From the NCBI GenBank assembly GCA_034509495.1, contig CM067515.1, positions 13,808,881 to 13,872,880 of the forward strand: 64,000 nt of DNA, read 5' to 3'. The notes beneath the pieces are model-generated. The model saw only the letters and a list, made by a program, of their open reading frames with translations, had not been told where the DNA came from and did no database searches. Within the stretch, counting starts at the first letter, position 1, and the number at the start of each line of letters is the position of its first letter. Below, in pieces: positions 1 through 12,065 of the stretch. The stretch comes from Acestrorhynchus altus (taxonomy: Eukaryota > Chordata > Actinopteri > Characiformes > Acestrorhynchidae). The translations under genes and the position numbers were made by a program.

Positions 1-1667
1 GCCTATAATTAAACCAAGTCTTAATAATTCTTACGTATTGCCTCTTATGAAAACTGCTGATACCTACGACTGAAATTTTTCTTTTGTTTTTTGGATTCCT
101 TCAAACGGCTGTGCTTTTCTCGCTCATGCCTACCATACACAATTTACCTGCTAATTTTCGGGTTCAGTAATCGAGAAATCAGCAAACTGTGCTGGACTCA
201 GATTCCCACTTTCACTGTAGGTGAATCAGCTTGTGCATTCATTGTTTCTGCTTGGTTACTGTATTACAACCATCTCACCACCCGAGACACCATAGCAACC
301 AAGTGGAACATTCTGAACCTCAAACACTGAGAAACTAGGTAGGCTAGGCTTTGCACCTGTGAGCATTAGAGTACCATATACCATAAACCTGTCATACTGG
401 TTGGTGCCCGAGACATCATATCATAAGATTCTTCAGCACTGGGGAAACAACAACCAGTTAAATGATCTGCTTGGGTCCTCCATAGTGGGCGCTGGTTATA
501 TTTATATTGCAGATGACCAAGCAATATCCTAGGTTACAAATGCCAGATTGGCGTATCAAGTTTCCAGAAACCATATCTAAGATGCTTCCAGGAGTGCTTT
601 GACAGAGCATATGATAAGAATTACTGATAATCCAACTACACAATATAAAACACAATACCAGGCAGTATAATCGATACTACAAATGCAGTATTGCTGCATT
701 GCGGCAGACTGATGGTATATAGTTGGTTTTTATACCACAGTAGTCTGTAAGCTGAATAGCTATTTCCTCTGCCCCCCTACCTTCCTTTTCGACAGTCAAG
801 GCCCTCAAAACCAGCTATTGTTTTACACTGAGCCAGTGAGCAAAGATGAATAATTGATCCCATTAATAATTACTTTCTCCAAAGTACTTTCTCCAACCTT
901 CCATTGCTCATGTCTGGATACATCTATGATCTTATTCCTGTCTGATTTAGGCCAAAAAATGTTTGAATTTTAAGACATTGACATTCATTTTGAGTCACAA
1001 AGATGTTTAGTCTAAAATGTAAAAACAAAGATGAAGATTTTGATTCACATCACCATTACCAAAAGAAAGGTAAAAAAAAGGTATAAAAATAAAAATAAAA
1101 AAAGGTATTTTAGTTGTGTGTCTTCTTTCAGTGTTAACTCGCTAAAGCTTTTATCTTTGTAAATTATTGACTTTGCTCAGAATCCTCTTTTACTGTTGAG
1201 GTACCTCCAGAAGCAAGCTTTCGCCAAATCAGTCTGGTTTACTGCACTGCCTTGTTGGAATGGTCTCAGCAGCCATTATAACATGCATGACATCAGCGCT
1301 CCACAGATGTCATACTGTGCTCAAGTACTTTCTGTTAAACATATCAGCTAGAATGGCTGTTTATCTTGAACTTTGCTTGGAATGGGGAGGTGCTGTATAA
1401 ATGAGTTTCTAGGGTTCAGTAAACGGCAAATTAAATCACACTGTGGGTATGCATGGCAGCAGCGGCAAGAACAACCATCAGTGCTGTTGATATTTTAGGA
1501 CCCGCAGGGAGTTTCAGAGATTGGCTTCACTCATGCTTTCTTGTGATGACTGCTGGTTTATGTCAGAGTCTGCCAGTGGGAACACTCCATTATTGCTTTT
1601 CTCATTTGCTGGAAATAAATAGAAAATGACTTCAGTATCAGTACCCCCATTTATTAGACAGTTCTAG

Positions 1668-1695
1668 TTATTTATTTATTTATTTATTTATTTAT
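1668..1695. repeat. (TTTA)n microsatellite
   Basis: About seven uninterrupted TTTA/ATTT units in intronic DNA. Confidence 0.9.
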
Positions 1696-2221
1696 GACAC
1701 ATTTAGAATGTCCACACATTGGTTCATGTTCAAGTATAAATAAAGCTTAAGTGTCCAGTACAGTGGACAGCAGAACACATGATTAATGCCAGGGTTGAAT
1801 TATAGCTTTTTCCGGTACAGATTAAAAGTAAGTTAAAAATATTAAAATGAAATAGAAAAACATACATTCAATATAAGCTACAAATGTTTTTTTTCTCTTT
1901 GAGTAAGTTTTTAACTAAGTTTTAATAAAGTAATTTTTAAGCATTACATACAGCACTCCCACTTCCAAGACCAAATAATAGGCTATCCCATAGTATGATA
2001 ATAGCTTAATTGGGGACACATGAGGGAACAGTTATAAAAGCAATCCAGACTAAACTGTTGCAAGACAAGACAGAGAAAGGGCAACTTAATGGTATTTAAT
2101 AATTTAGGAAGGAAGATGTGCATAATAAAAAAACATCTAGAGGGAACAAGAACTTCTCAGAGGAGTTAGCGTTTAACTATCCAGCACTTGCAATTTTCCT
2201 ATGGGGACCAAAATGAATGTA

Positions 2222-3271
2222 CAACCCCTGGCAAAAATTATGGAATCACCACTTTTGGAGGATGTTCTTACAATTTTGTAGAAAGTTAAGCACAGAGATA
2301 TATAAATAAAAGCAATATTTTTTCAAAATACCAACCTTCTGGCATTAAGAAACAATAAAAAAGAAAGGAATATAATTGCTGTAGTCAGTCACAATTGTGT
2401 TTTTAGATCAAGTAGAGTAAAAATAATTAACATCTAAACAAAAAACTCAAGGTTACAGTGGACTAAAGTAGACTTGGAATGTAGATGACAGGACGAAAGA
2501 TATCTTTTGTGATGATTTGCAAATCTGCATTGGGCAAGGTGATGATGCTGGAACTTTTGTTTGGTGCCAGTTCAATGAAAGAATATAATAGAATAGAATA
2601 GAATAGAACTTTATTGATCCCTTGGGAGGGTTCCTTCAGGGAAATTAAGGTTCCAGTAGCAGCATCAGTACAGTACAGTAAGCAGAAGATAGGCAGAAAA
2701 TTGGAAGATGAAAGATGACTGCCTAAAGAAAACATACATTTCCGTAGTCATTGATGATATGGGGCTGCATGTCGGGTAAAGGCACAGGGGAGATGAGAAT
2801 CTTTACGTCTTCAATAAATGCCAAAGTCTTAATGCATTTTGCCATAGGGCAAAGGATGTGAAAGCTTTCTTTTAAGAAAGATATATGTCACTCGCATGGC
2901 CTGCAATTAGTCTAGATCTCAATCCAGTCGAAAAAATATCAGGTGGAAATTGAAGAAAATGGCTAATGACAAAAGTCCAACCTGCAAAGCTCATCTTCCA
3001 ACAGGATTGATGTACTATTTTTCATTAGTTAAGTCCATGCCTGTTATAAAAGCCAGAAGTGGTGCAACAAAGTACTGATGGTGCAATGTTTTACTCATGA
3101 TTCCATAATAATTTTCTCAGAATTTAGTGATTTGTTTCTCTACTTGATCTAAACACATAAAAACAAAAAAATATTTTGTGACATGTCTCTGTGATAAAAT
3201 TTTTCTACAGAAACATGAAAGGAAAAAACATCCTCCCAGAGTGGTTATTCTGTAATTTTTGCCAGGTGTTG
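2222..3271 (+). mobile_element. decayed Tc1-like transposon with TA duplication
   Basis: The left end CAACCCCTGGCAAAAATTAT follows a TA (2220-2221). The right end, rich in ATTTTTGCCAGGTGTTG, precedes a TA (3272-3273), and the two are inverted repeats. Between them are broken pieces of a plus-strand Tc1 transposase: TGGTGCCAGTTCAATGA near 2561, a GATATGGGGCTGCATGTC block near 2756-2774, and a block near 2898 reading approximately SLDLNPVEK, the eroded DLNPIEN motif that holds the catalytic Glu. The frame has several stops and deletions. A LINE/SINE tail is nested inside (2583-2707). Dead element. Confidence 0.8.
2583..2707 (-). mobile_element. nested LINE-like 3' tail with 8-bp target duplication
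   Basis: Read on the minus strand this is a short 3' tail ending in GATCAATAAAGT followed by a run of TTCTA units, typical of truncated teleost L2/CR1-type retroposons. It is flanked by the direct repeat ATGAAAGA at 2575-2582 and 2708-2715, and it splits the transposase remnant between the TTCAATGAAA and GATGACTGCC segments, which would otherwise be adjacent. Class (LINE tail) is inferred from the pattern; the exact family is uncertain. Confidence 0.7.
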
Positions 3272-3422
3272 TAGGCTAGAGATACACTGTGTAGATAAAT
3301 GTACTGGGACACTTTATTAAGGGTATTAAAATTAATGACTGTCTGTACTGTCCAGGGAAGGCTTTTTACTAGATTTTGCAGCTTTGTAAAAATTAACATA
3401 TTTGTCCATGTCCTGATCAAAA

Positions 3423-3735
3423 ATATACTTGTACCTACTATTTGTTTTTGGGTTTTTTTTACTTAGTAAAACCAAACCACTTTCTATCTCAGAAATTGAT
3501 TATCTAGAGTGTTTGAGTTAAAAATGCAGTATTATTGATATTATTGAATTGTCAGATCATTTTAATAATAAGTTCTTCAAAATACTTGACATTTTTGTTA
3601 TGTATGTATCAATATTATGCCTTATCAGGACTTATATTCTGAAATGTGAACACTATGTGCAAAGAAAGAGAGAAAACAGCCCCTCCCTTTCTTTGGCATT
3701 TAAACTGGGATTTCATTCAGTGGGAATGAGTTTTC
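3423..3735 (+). repeat. unclassified interspersed repeat, copy 1
   Basis: Aligns end to end with 17487-17845. Shared landmarks in the same order are a TACTTGT start, a T-rich run, AAACCA.TT, GAAATTGAT, the AGAGTGTTT segment, a TCAATATTAT-like segment and the GCAAAGAAAGAGA block. No inverted ends, tRNA head or coding motif was recognised. Confidence 0.6.
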
Positions 3736-4442
3736 CTAGTGGGATTTCTCACTGAGATAATGTAGAGACATTATATAGGGTAGGTCTTGTAGTTTTGTAA
3801 TGATATATGTATAATATCTGTAGGTTACTCTGATCTGGAGAGATGAAGCCTAGAATATTAAATGTTACTGCCTGCAAAGTGCAGATCTCAGGCTCCAAGA
3901 GTATACATGCATTAAAAATATCTTCAGTTCTTATTTTATATATTACTAAAATACTAATATATGTATGCATCAATGATATAAGGACAGACACATTTGCAGT
4001 CTTTTAAACGATAGATGACCATGACTTTGTTCCACGAAAATGACAAAATGAACTTTTCTCGACTATACTCATCAATTCTGAGCCCGAGGGTCCTATTCAT
4101 GTATCACAGTACTCACCAGAGCACTTGATTAGAATAGTATATTTACATTTATATGATCTTTTTATCTAGCATTCATTACAAGCGCAGTGCAATAATGAAG
4201 CGCCTTCATTACAGGGCTGTGTGTTATAGAGCAGGTACTGAAGCAGGGCAGTCAGCACTGGGCCTGTGTAATGGAAAATAAAAGAGCCAAAGTGACGCTC
4301 TGGGGGGAAGAAAAGAGAAAATAAACCTTGGATGATAAGATCAAAGTCGGCAGACATGAAGCTGCAAGCAGTAATTGTGCGTTTTTGAAGGGGCTGCTTT
4401 TTCCCTGGTACTGAACACACTATCACCAGGATACACATGCAG

Positions 4443-4471
4443 ACACACACACACACACACACACACACACA
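4443..4471. repeat. (AC)n microsatellite
   Basis: About 14 AC units. Open frames through it encode only Cys-Val or Thr-His runs and are artefacts. Confidence 0.95.
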
Positions 4472-4748
4472 TCGCAATCCAGCTGCACAAAATCACTGGA
4501 TCCCCATGCTGAAGGCCATCATATTTTATTAGCATTAGCATGCGTTTAAGTCCCAAGCTGCGCATGTTCGTACATGAAAGGCTTCTGTTGTGCTGCAATA
4601 TATGGCCCAATAGTTGGAGGTGTCTAGTATTACCCAGTACCAGACAAAAGCAAATCTGATACTGCAGTGCAGTCAGTGTACAGTGTAACCAATATTCATA
4701 CAGCAAATGATTGATCGCCCAATGTTTGACCTTGTGGCACCCCTGCAG

Positions 4749-4933
4749 GTTGTGTGATCACAATATCTGGACGGATGACCTTTACTAGTAACAAGTCAAT
4801 GGAGATCGAAGTGTTTGTGGACGCAGATCCTCTGGTTGAAGCTGATGAAGGGAAATACCGGGCAGTTACTGCCTTCTTCACCTACATTTCTCTGGACAAA
4901 GAAAACAAGTCCTTGCCTGTGCCCCCACTGAAG
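4749..4933 (+). CDS. acot7: acot7 penultimate coding exon (C-terminal hotdog domain)
   Basis: Internal exon of cytosolic acyl-CoA thioesterase 7, which hydrolyses long-chain acyl-CoA to free fatty acid and CoA and is strongest in brain in mammals. The frame reads Cys at 4751, then VITISGRMTFTSNKSMEIEV, a block almost identical to mammalian ACOT7, followed by the VDADP, YRA and AFFTY motifs of the last strands of the second hotdog domain and ending SLPVPPLK at 4933. The acceptor AG is at 4747-4748 and the donor GTAGGC starts at 4934. The exon is 185 nt, enters with two bases of a split Gly codon and leaves in phase 0, matching the last exon. The catalytic Asn and Asp of the family lie in exons upstream of this window. 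An open frame runs past the donor to 4975, but that tail is intronic. The loop after VDADP is divergent from mammals, as expected for a fish orthologue. Confidence 0.95.
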
Positions 4934-5309
4934 GTAGGCAGTACATTTTGGAATGCTTTAAAGTTGCCTGCCTAGCTGTGGAGCTGGGATCCTATGGGGA
5001 TTTTTAAAATAGCTCATTGTTTTCTTTTAGAACTCACCTTGTGACTCCATTAGCATTACTTCAGTTTCAGAACATATTACAGAGATGTGTGTGATGACAG
5101 AATAAAAACAGCCCCTTGGGAAAGATGGGTATTATTGCAGTATCTAATTACTAATCAGACAGTATCAACGTTAAAATAAAAAATGCCACTTTAAATCCGT
5201 GAATCTGTGGCTGATTCACAATTATTTCCCCGATTTGGATATGCCAATTACCCAACCCCAATTAGGAATATCCCTATATCACTTAAAGGGATATCATATT
5301 CTCCAAACA

Positions 5310-5400
5310 CTAGGACGGTGAAGACAAGCACATGCTTCCACTGGTGCATGTGAAGCCAGCCACCGCCTCTTTTCACACTGCTATCATTGCTGGGCATCCA
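5310..5400 (-). mobile_element. tRNA-derived SINE, 3' fragment (family A, copy 1)
   Basis: Minus-strand 3' part of the SINE seen more completely at 14806-15095 and 25669-25880. All three share GAAGCATGTGCTTGTC or a near variant, and this copy and the 14.8-kb copy also share TTCACC.TCCTAG. The tRNA-like head is absent, as in a truncated or deleted copy. Confidence 0.6.
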
Positions 5401-5808
5401 GTGTGCTTGGATTAAAGCGTCTGTTCCCCAGCTCTGTTTTTGTCAGTGAAGTGTTTTATTAGTAGTTAATGTCTTCAGAGCATTTACTCAGGCAAGTATC
5501 TCATCCATGTCAGTTTTTTATAGAATATTGACCCTGGTGTGATCTGTATGTTGGAATTACAGATGGTGGGTGTGCTTAGAATCTGCTATTCCTTCTTGTA
5601 GATTTGTTTCCATCACAAGATGCTCATGATCTGTCTTTTTGTTATATAACAGACTTGTTATATTTACACTTCAGTATGCTGCTTGCTGTCACCATCTTCA
5701 TGAGACATCTGCAGGTTTTGATTGATTCATCAATGAGGCCCACGGGGATCTCACTACACGAAAGTCACTAGAAATTTTATAAGCACACCACTTATAAACA
5801 GAGGTGGG

Positions 5809-5960
5809 TAAATTAGCCAAAAACTGAACTCAAGTAAAAGTACTGTTACTTAAAATAAACATTACTTAAGTACAAGTAAAATGACTCTTTTAAATTATTA
5901 CTCAAGTAAAAGTAATAAAGTATCTAGTGAAAAGATAAAATAGTGGGTTTCTTCTTCAAA
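5809..5960. mobile_element. hAT-type MITE-like fragment
   Basis: Begins AGAGGTGGGTA and continues with repeated ACTCAAGTAAAAGTA motifs. This pattern is typical of abundant non-autonomous DNA repeats in fish. The opposite terminus was not found, so boundaries are approximate and the superfamily is inferred. Confidence 0.5.
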
Positions 5961-5994
5961 TCTCATTCAATAATCAAAATAGAACTGCACAATC

Positions 5995-6215
5995 GTTAAT
6001 CAATCAATCAATCAAATTTTATTTATATAGCGCTTTTTACAACAGAACGTTGTCGCAAAGCAGCTTTACAAGGATCCGGGTCCAAGCCTCAAATGAGCAG
6101 CCAGTAGGCAAACAGTGGCAAGGAAAAACTCCCTCAGTTTAGGAGGAAGAAACCTTGAGAGGAACCAAGGCTCAAGAGAGGAACCCATCCTCCTCTGGTC
6201 GACACCGGAGAGCAG
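5995..6215 (-). repeat. teleost dispersed repeat with (TTGA)n tail, copy 1
   Basis: Contains the widespread fish motif TTTATTTATATAGCGCTTTT next to an AATC array, then a segment with AACTCCCTCAG, GAAACCTTGA and GGAACCCATCCTC. The second half recurs at 8789-8955. The simple-sequence tail at one end suggests a retroposon tail on the minus strand. Confidence 0.6.
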
Positions 6216-8788
6216 ATAACAAAGGCACAATGGAAAAATGGAAAAAAAAATTAAGTTAAGCATTTAGTGATATTTATAGAGTATTAGTAAAACCAGGACC
6301 AACCCACCTCATCCTCAACCCGTCCCAAAATATTATTTGGAGCACCATCATTCCAGAAATTACACAGATCAGTACTGAGGGGGTTTGTATCCCTCTAGCC
6401 TGTGTCTCTCTCTCTCACTCTCTCTCTCTCTCTCTCTCTCTCTCACTAATACCACAGTTAAAGTAAAACCACTGATCATATTATCAATATGCTTGATACC
6501 ATATGACAAGGCACGTTCCTGACATTGTTAGGAATGACATTTGACAGTTTGCTCAATTCCATCACCAGCTCACCTGATTTAACATTATTGACTTTTCAAA
6601 CCAGACAGACCAGAGTAGGTTAAGGAGATTGTATTATAATATACAGCTAAGCTCTTTACTTAACAAACTACCATTATTTAAGGTTTATGAATAAGTATGG
6701 ACTTTTTGTGAATCAATATTTTGAACAGTACCTTAATGTAAAAAATATCACCTATGAAATCCAATGATATTGTTCCGTTATTGCAATTATTCTTATATTA
6801 ATATCTATGTAAAAGTTCCCAAAATTATTTTTTAATTCTGTTTGGGAATCCAAGTTTATGGACAGGAAACATACTGTTTACATACTTGACACTTTTGAAT
6901 GACTCTTTCCGAGCTGTTCCCATCTGAGGTGAAGTAAATATATATTGAGTTAAATAAATCTGTCAATACTGACCTTAAAATACCAGTAGTACCTGTGCAG
7001 ATAATCTATCAGCCAACACTACTCCCAATGAATTAATTTGATTGGTGAAACAATGTTGTGCCCAAGCCCTATATGTCTAAAATTTTGTTTAACCCCTTAC
7101 AACTTCTTCATTAAATAACAGCACTACTGTTAAAATTCACTTCAGTTTCATAGACCCTAAACTGGAACCTGATAGATATGCTAAATCCAGCTGTTACCAA
7201 AACATTTGGATTTTTGAATAAAGATTAAAAGCTGAATAATTAACCTATTGCTCATATATTGCATTTATTGCATATATATTGCATTACAGACACAGAGAGC
7301 ATTGTGTCACTGGAGCAAAACCTCACTGGGTCATTACGTAGTCTAAGCTATTTACTGTTGGCTAACAATGTGATTAAAATCTATTATCTATAGCCTTTGA
7401 ACTTGTAATTTTGCTATTGTGACCTAAGAGCACAATGCTCAAATAAAGCTGCATTGTTACATATGACTAACACTACTATTACCATTACTCTCACTGCTCT
7501 GTTTCAGTTTGAAACAAATGTCATGTGAACTTCCCTTGACAGTAACTGTAATGCTCCAACTGTCCAGATAGCATTTGGTGACAATAACAATAACAATAAT
7601 TATAATGGTTGTTGTCATTGTCACCACATGCTATATGGGTAGTGGAGCATTACAGTAGCAATGTTTAATCTGGCAATTGGATATCATTTTATCACTGAAT
7701 GTCATTATATATAGAGAGAGAAAGAATTAAGAGATATAAACAAGCATCTGATTCACTCTCTGTGCACATGGCAAGATTACAGTTATCACAGCAATACTTC
7801 TAATCTACTACAGTTCCCACAATACCATGCACATCCAATGAACCTGTGCACACTGAACTATGACCTAGACGTGTAGACAGTTTGGCATGAATACATGTAC
7901 TGTTACACTCCTAGTAACATACAAACATTTTTAAGGGTTTACACGGTGACCTCTGGGATTTGAATCTTTGAGAATGGTGTAGCTGTTTGAGTTCCACATT
8001 TATTTAGACACTTCCAACTCCATGAATTAGGATTTTTCCAGTGTTGTACATGTTTAGTGTCATTAGATTTCACCAAGGCTTGCAACTATGGTATTTAAAC
8101 AATTGATGTTTTTAACCTATAATCTTTTTTGTTATATACTTTGTTGTATATATATAATGCAGTTAGAATAGCCTCTGAAATTCATGGCTGGTCATTATAG
8201 CTGAGTGCTGATATAAGCTTAGTGCTGATATAAGCCTTCCATCTTCCACAAGGTGAAATCCATCCTTAAGTGTTACATGTCTTTCTTGAAATCAAGTCAA
8301 TATGTATTCTTCTCCACAGCACACTTATTCCTCAGTCAGTTCTAGAGAATATATTCTATACAGCTGCACTTCCTACATGCTGAAAGGTCCCAGGAGTTTC
8401 AGCAGTACTCATTTTCATTAAAGATCCCCCTTTATTTCTCAGTCTGATTCTGCCTCTCAGAAAAACACCAGTATTACAAAAACTCTGCATTGATGTTTGT
8501 TTGTATTTATTCCAATAAATTCACAATAATTGTGATGATTATATTTGGATGCATTGGAATGAACAATTGGTTTACTTTTTATTTAGTCAGCTTTGGGGTG
8601 CAATAGTTATATCAGTTGAATCCCTATTTGTCTTACATTTGGAGGGTTAGTAATATAAGTTTACCTCAGGACATCTGTGAAATTTATTACAATTCCTATG
8701 GGATAGGAAATCTTGGTATGAAAGACTAAAGTTGGATGAACAACTTGCCACCTACTCCAAAAAAGCATGTGTAACGCATGTTGTAGGA
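6216..8788. other. acot7: repeat-poor intronic stretch
   Basis: AT-rich intron with a CT microsatellite at 6404-6444, a short AAT/AAC-rich tract near 7.58 kb and a GA tract near 7.71 kb. No exon, transposon end or RNA gene was recognised. Confidence 0.6.
6404..6444. repeat. (CT)n microsatellite
   Basis: CT dinucleotide array with one CACT interruption. Confidence 0.9.
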
Positions 8789-9345
8789 ATGAATGTTTGC
8801 TTGTTAAATCCGTGTCCATGCCTCAGGTGAGCATACCAGCAGGCAACAGTCACAAGGGCAAACTCCCTCAGGCTAGGAGAAAGAAACCTTGAAAGGTACC
8901 AAGGCCATAAAGAGGAACCCATCCTCTTCTGGTCAACACTGGACAGCACAGACATAAGACATAAAAAGTTGTAGAAATATAGAGAAGTGTAGCTAGTAGT
9001 GGGAGCTGTGTAAATGGGTGATGAGTTATCTGAGAATGGAAGTGTGAGTAGGATACATGCTCAGTGTTAATATGGAAGTCCATGCAGGTTAAACGTTCGA
9101 AGCTGGCAGCCTCAAATGTAGGATGAGTAGGCTTCTAGGCAGATCCTTCAGGGTAAGGCATCATGAATGGGCGTGGACCAACATCAGCCAGGCAGCAGGG
9201 GCAGCTTGGGATATGTGGGAGGGAGGGAGAGAATTAAAAAGTAGGGGTCCTGAACAGTATCAGGAAGGTTATTCCAGAGTTTGGGGGCTTTATAAGAGAA
9301 TGCTCGTCTCCCTGCAGTGTTCTTTCCAATTTAAGGGACTAGAAT
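8789..9345. repeat. teleost dispersed repeat, copy 2 (longer)
   Basis: The first 170 bases match the 6.06-6.2 kb repeat (AACTCCCTCAG, GAAACCTTGA, GGAACCCATCCTC). The continuation carries AGCAGCCTC-like, GGGCGTGGACC and TATTCCAGAGTTTGGGGGCTT segments that commonly follow it in fish genomes. Boundaries are approximate. No functional coding potential. Confidence 0.5.
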
Positions 9346-10640
9346 ATTATAAAACTCTAAAATATAGAGTTTTATATATACATTTATATAAAAAAAAATG
9401 GACAGTTCATTAGCTGTTTTAGGTGAGCATATGTTTTATGTTTTCATGTTGGTGTTGGTGTGTTTGAGAAATATAAATACAGCCATTGGAGTTTCTCTCT
9501 CTCTCTCTCTCTCTGTATGCTGGGCTGCTGTGGCCATGCCCCCTTTCCCAGCATTGGCTCACAGTTGGTGGAGAATGCGGGCACTGCCCACTGTGGGTGG
9601 TACTGTTTGACCCAGCATGAGGCTCAGCATGTGAGGCATGCATGGCGGGAGGTTAGCAAACTCACTTTATGCTTTATTTACTTACTCTGCACCAACACCA
9701 ACATTTCTTTTATTTATTTATTTTTTTCCCTTTTGTGCAAGCCCTCAAACACATGGTCCATGGTAAGGGAAAAAGTGGTGGTGGTTGGGTTACAGAGACA
9801 AGGGTCAGCCCCGAGGAGGACAAGGTGTCATGGGGGTTCGACAATTGACTGGTGCCTGCTAGCGGTGTCGAGGGACAGATATATCAGTACTAGCCCTGGC
9901 TCCCATGAAGGTCTCCAAGCTCCCGGTAGAGGAGACAGAGCCTGCCCCTTGACCATGAGGAGTAGTTGGGAAGGGAAGAGTACTCACTTGTCTCCACCCC
10001 TACAACAGCCTTGAATTTTTTTTTTTTTTACTGGTGCCTATTGCTGACCTAGATGAGGTCTGGCCTGCCCCTCTTTCACCAGTGGTGCCACTCACGCTGG
10101 AGTATGTGGAGGAATTATTTCTGATCCTTGTGATACCATGGTGCATCCTGGTAGGTGCACCACAACTGCTGCCTGTCTTGCCAATACCACTGCCCATCCA
10201 GGAGGATATGTAAAAACCACTGCTGGCCTTTGCCACACCACAGTGGATCCCAGACTGTGCAATACATACATCATCAATGCTACTACCTGTATGGAAGGGC
10301 AGGATGAATCTCCTACTGGCCTTTGTGGCTTCACCGCACGTCCTTGTGGGTTTCCTTGCCAAGGCAGCACTGGCTAAGCTCCAGTGCATTATCCATGTGC
10401 ATGCCCAGGAAGGTGCACCCAAAAATGGTGTGGGACCCATGGCAGGATATTCACTGAACGTCATGACACCACCTCCCTTGAGCCGGCAAAGAGGCAGAGC
10501 CGGCATGTTCCAGATGGTCTGTGATCAAGGCAGACCAGCTGTTCCCACTTTTGCAGTTGTGATGGCAGCTTAAAAACAGTTCTTCTAGAGAAAGGGGGAG
10601 CAGACAAGAGGCCTTTCTGGGTTGTGAGGCCAAGCTCCCT
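9346..10640. other. GC-rich block with long broken frame, origin unknown
   Basis: Includes a TC microsatellite (9493-9514). From about 9520 to 10640 the base composition is clearly GC-richer than the rest of the intron. In the + frame of 10277 the sequence is open from about 10027 to 10573 apart from a single TAA near 10208, giving a Pro/Leu/Val-rich peptide of about 180 codons with no domain I recognise. Within it, similar segments of about 50 bases beginning ATACCA and ending CTTGCC or TTTGCC (about 10131-10233) suggest a decayed tandem repeat. It could be an old retroelement or a processed fragment. No identity is claimed. Confidence 0.35.
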
Positions 10641-11930
10641 TTCCATGGATTTGGCTCACAATACTTTATGATAAACAATGCAGTTGCAAAACATGTTTTT
10701 AAATATTGCTACCTATCAGAAGCATCCAGTAAAAAAGTGGTCTTGTAGTAAGAAACTGAGGAGTAAGGGCTAGAGAGTGGCTGACAAACTGCATGTACTG
10801 CTGTCTCTAATTATATCTGAAAACTAGTTTTACTGTAATGTTAACAGGAAATAGCATCATGGCATGTTGACCATTCACAAACCTTTATTGCCTGGAGGTT
10901 TTACCAGAGGTTTTACAGTTTCTGTGTAATTTGCTGCTCTTCCCCTCATGTGCTTGTGCCATTAGCATGAGATTTATTGCACAAGCTTACCTGGAAGTTC
11001 AGGGGCCCTGACTACTTGAGGTTTCTGACTAGCTGTTGCTTAGCTCCTGTTTTAGCATTAAGAAAGGATGTGTATACATTTCAAATGCTCAATACAAAAA
11101 CGTATTTTATGGATTTGAAAGGAATTGATTAAACATGACTCAATCTCATATGTTTCATACTGTTGCTTGGTCATGCCAGAGATGACTGAGAAATGAGAGT
11201 TTGTTAGTCATATTCTACTGCAGAAGCAGCTATTGTAAGATCTATATTGTGCTTTGGGAGTCATTTGAGATTAGGGAGTCATTTAAAGAGTGATTTGAGA
11301 TTAGGTCTTAGTATTAGGTGGTAACTGTAAATCCGAGGCAGACTCAAGTAGGGGTTTGGGAAACAAAATTACTACATTTTTTGTGTGAATTTGAATTCAT
11401 TCTAACCATTTATTTTTTAAAGAAATAATCCCAAATAAATAGATTTACATATAAATGCCTGAGGTTTGCACAGTATGTCTGGTGGGCAGATTTTAAGTGC
11501 AATTTGTACTGGAAGGACTTTTGTCTGGCAGCACTGTGTGGGGCACAAGGACTATGTGCATCGTTTTTGGAGAACACAACCATGCCCTTTGTAATATTTG
11601 AAGTATACTCCTAGCTTTAGTGTCTTCATATTTTGAACTGTACAGAGCTACTGCTGTCCACATTCAGATGATTTGATCTACACTGTTCACCAGAACTCAG
11701 ATTTTACAGATTGTAGAGCTTCAATCTGGGATTACAGGAATCAGGGCAAGACTTAATACTTACTCCCCAAAGCATCTTTCTGAAACCCCCAAAGAGCTCA
11801 CAACCACTGACTTTTAACTGAAAAATTTAAATTAAATTGTGATTTAAATTTAATGGTTAAATTAAAATTTACAGTTTTAATTTACATTAATGAAGAAACT
11901 AAAGTTAGAGTATCATCATTTTGTATGACA
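10641..11930. other. acot7: intronic stretch without recognisable features
   Basis: AT-rich unique-looking sequence. No exon, transposon end or strong repeat noticed, apart from a short local duplication near 11.26-11.31 kb (ATTTGAGATTAGG). Confidence 0.5.
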
Positions 11931-12065
11931 TGATTTGAGCCTTGCTTGACTTATCGCAGCAACTTGACTAAACGTGCTTCAATTTTAGCACAGTGACTTG
12001 GGACTTGCCTGTAGTTTTGAAGCTTAAAACGTGGGACTTGTTAATGACTTGCACGTGTGGCTTTC
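11930..12065. repeat. GACTTG-rich dispersed repeat, copy 1
   Basis: Repeated GACTTG/ACTTGG motifs (GTGACTTGGGACTTG, GGGACTTGTTAATGACTTG), the signature of a common fish non-autonomous DNA repeat also present at 21575-21800. Boundaries approximate. Confidence 0.45.

Larger units (their letters stand above)
1..4748 (+). other. acot7: acot7 upstream intron, 3' part
   Basis: Sequence upstream of the acot7 penultimate exon, ending in a pyrimidine-poor but usable acceptor (CCCCTGCAG at 4740-4748). No conserved coding exon was recognised in it. It holds a TTTA microsatellite near 1.68 kb, a decayed Tc1-like transposon at 2.2-3.3 kb with a nested LINE tail, one copy of an unclassified repeat at 3.4-3.7 kb and an AC microsatellite at 4.44 kb. 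Bases 1-2200 and 3740-4440 otherwise look unique and AT-rich. That this is intron follows from the exon identity and is not shown independently. Confidence 0.85.

Noticed and set aside
91..330. 79-codon frame at the window start as a coding exon
   Set aside because: No ACOT7 or other protein similarity, start not ATG, no flanking splice sites that make sense.
4934..4975. Read-through of the 4754 frame to 4975 as an alternative acot7 C terminus
   Set aside because: A consensus donor at 4934 and a matching phase-0 last exon at 34017 explain the gene; the 14 extra codons resemble nothing.
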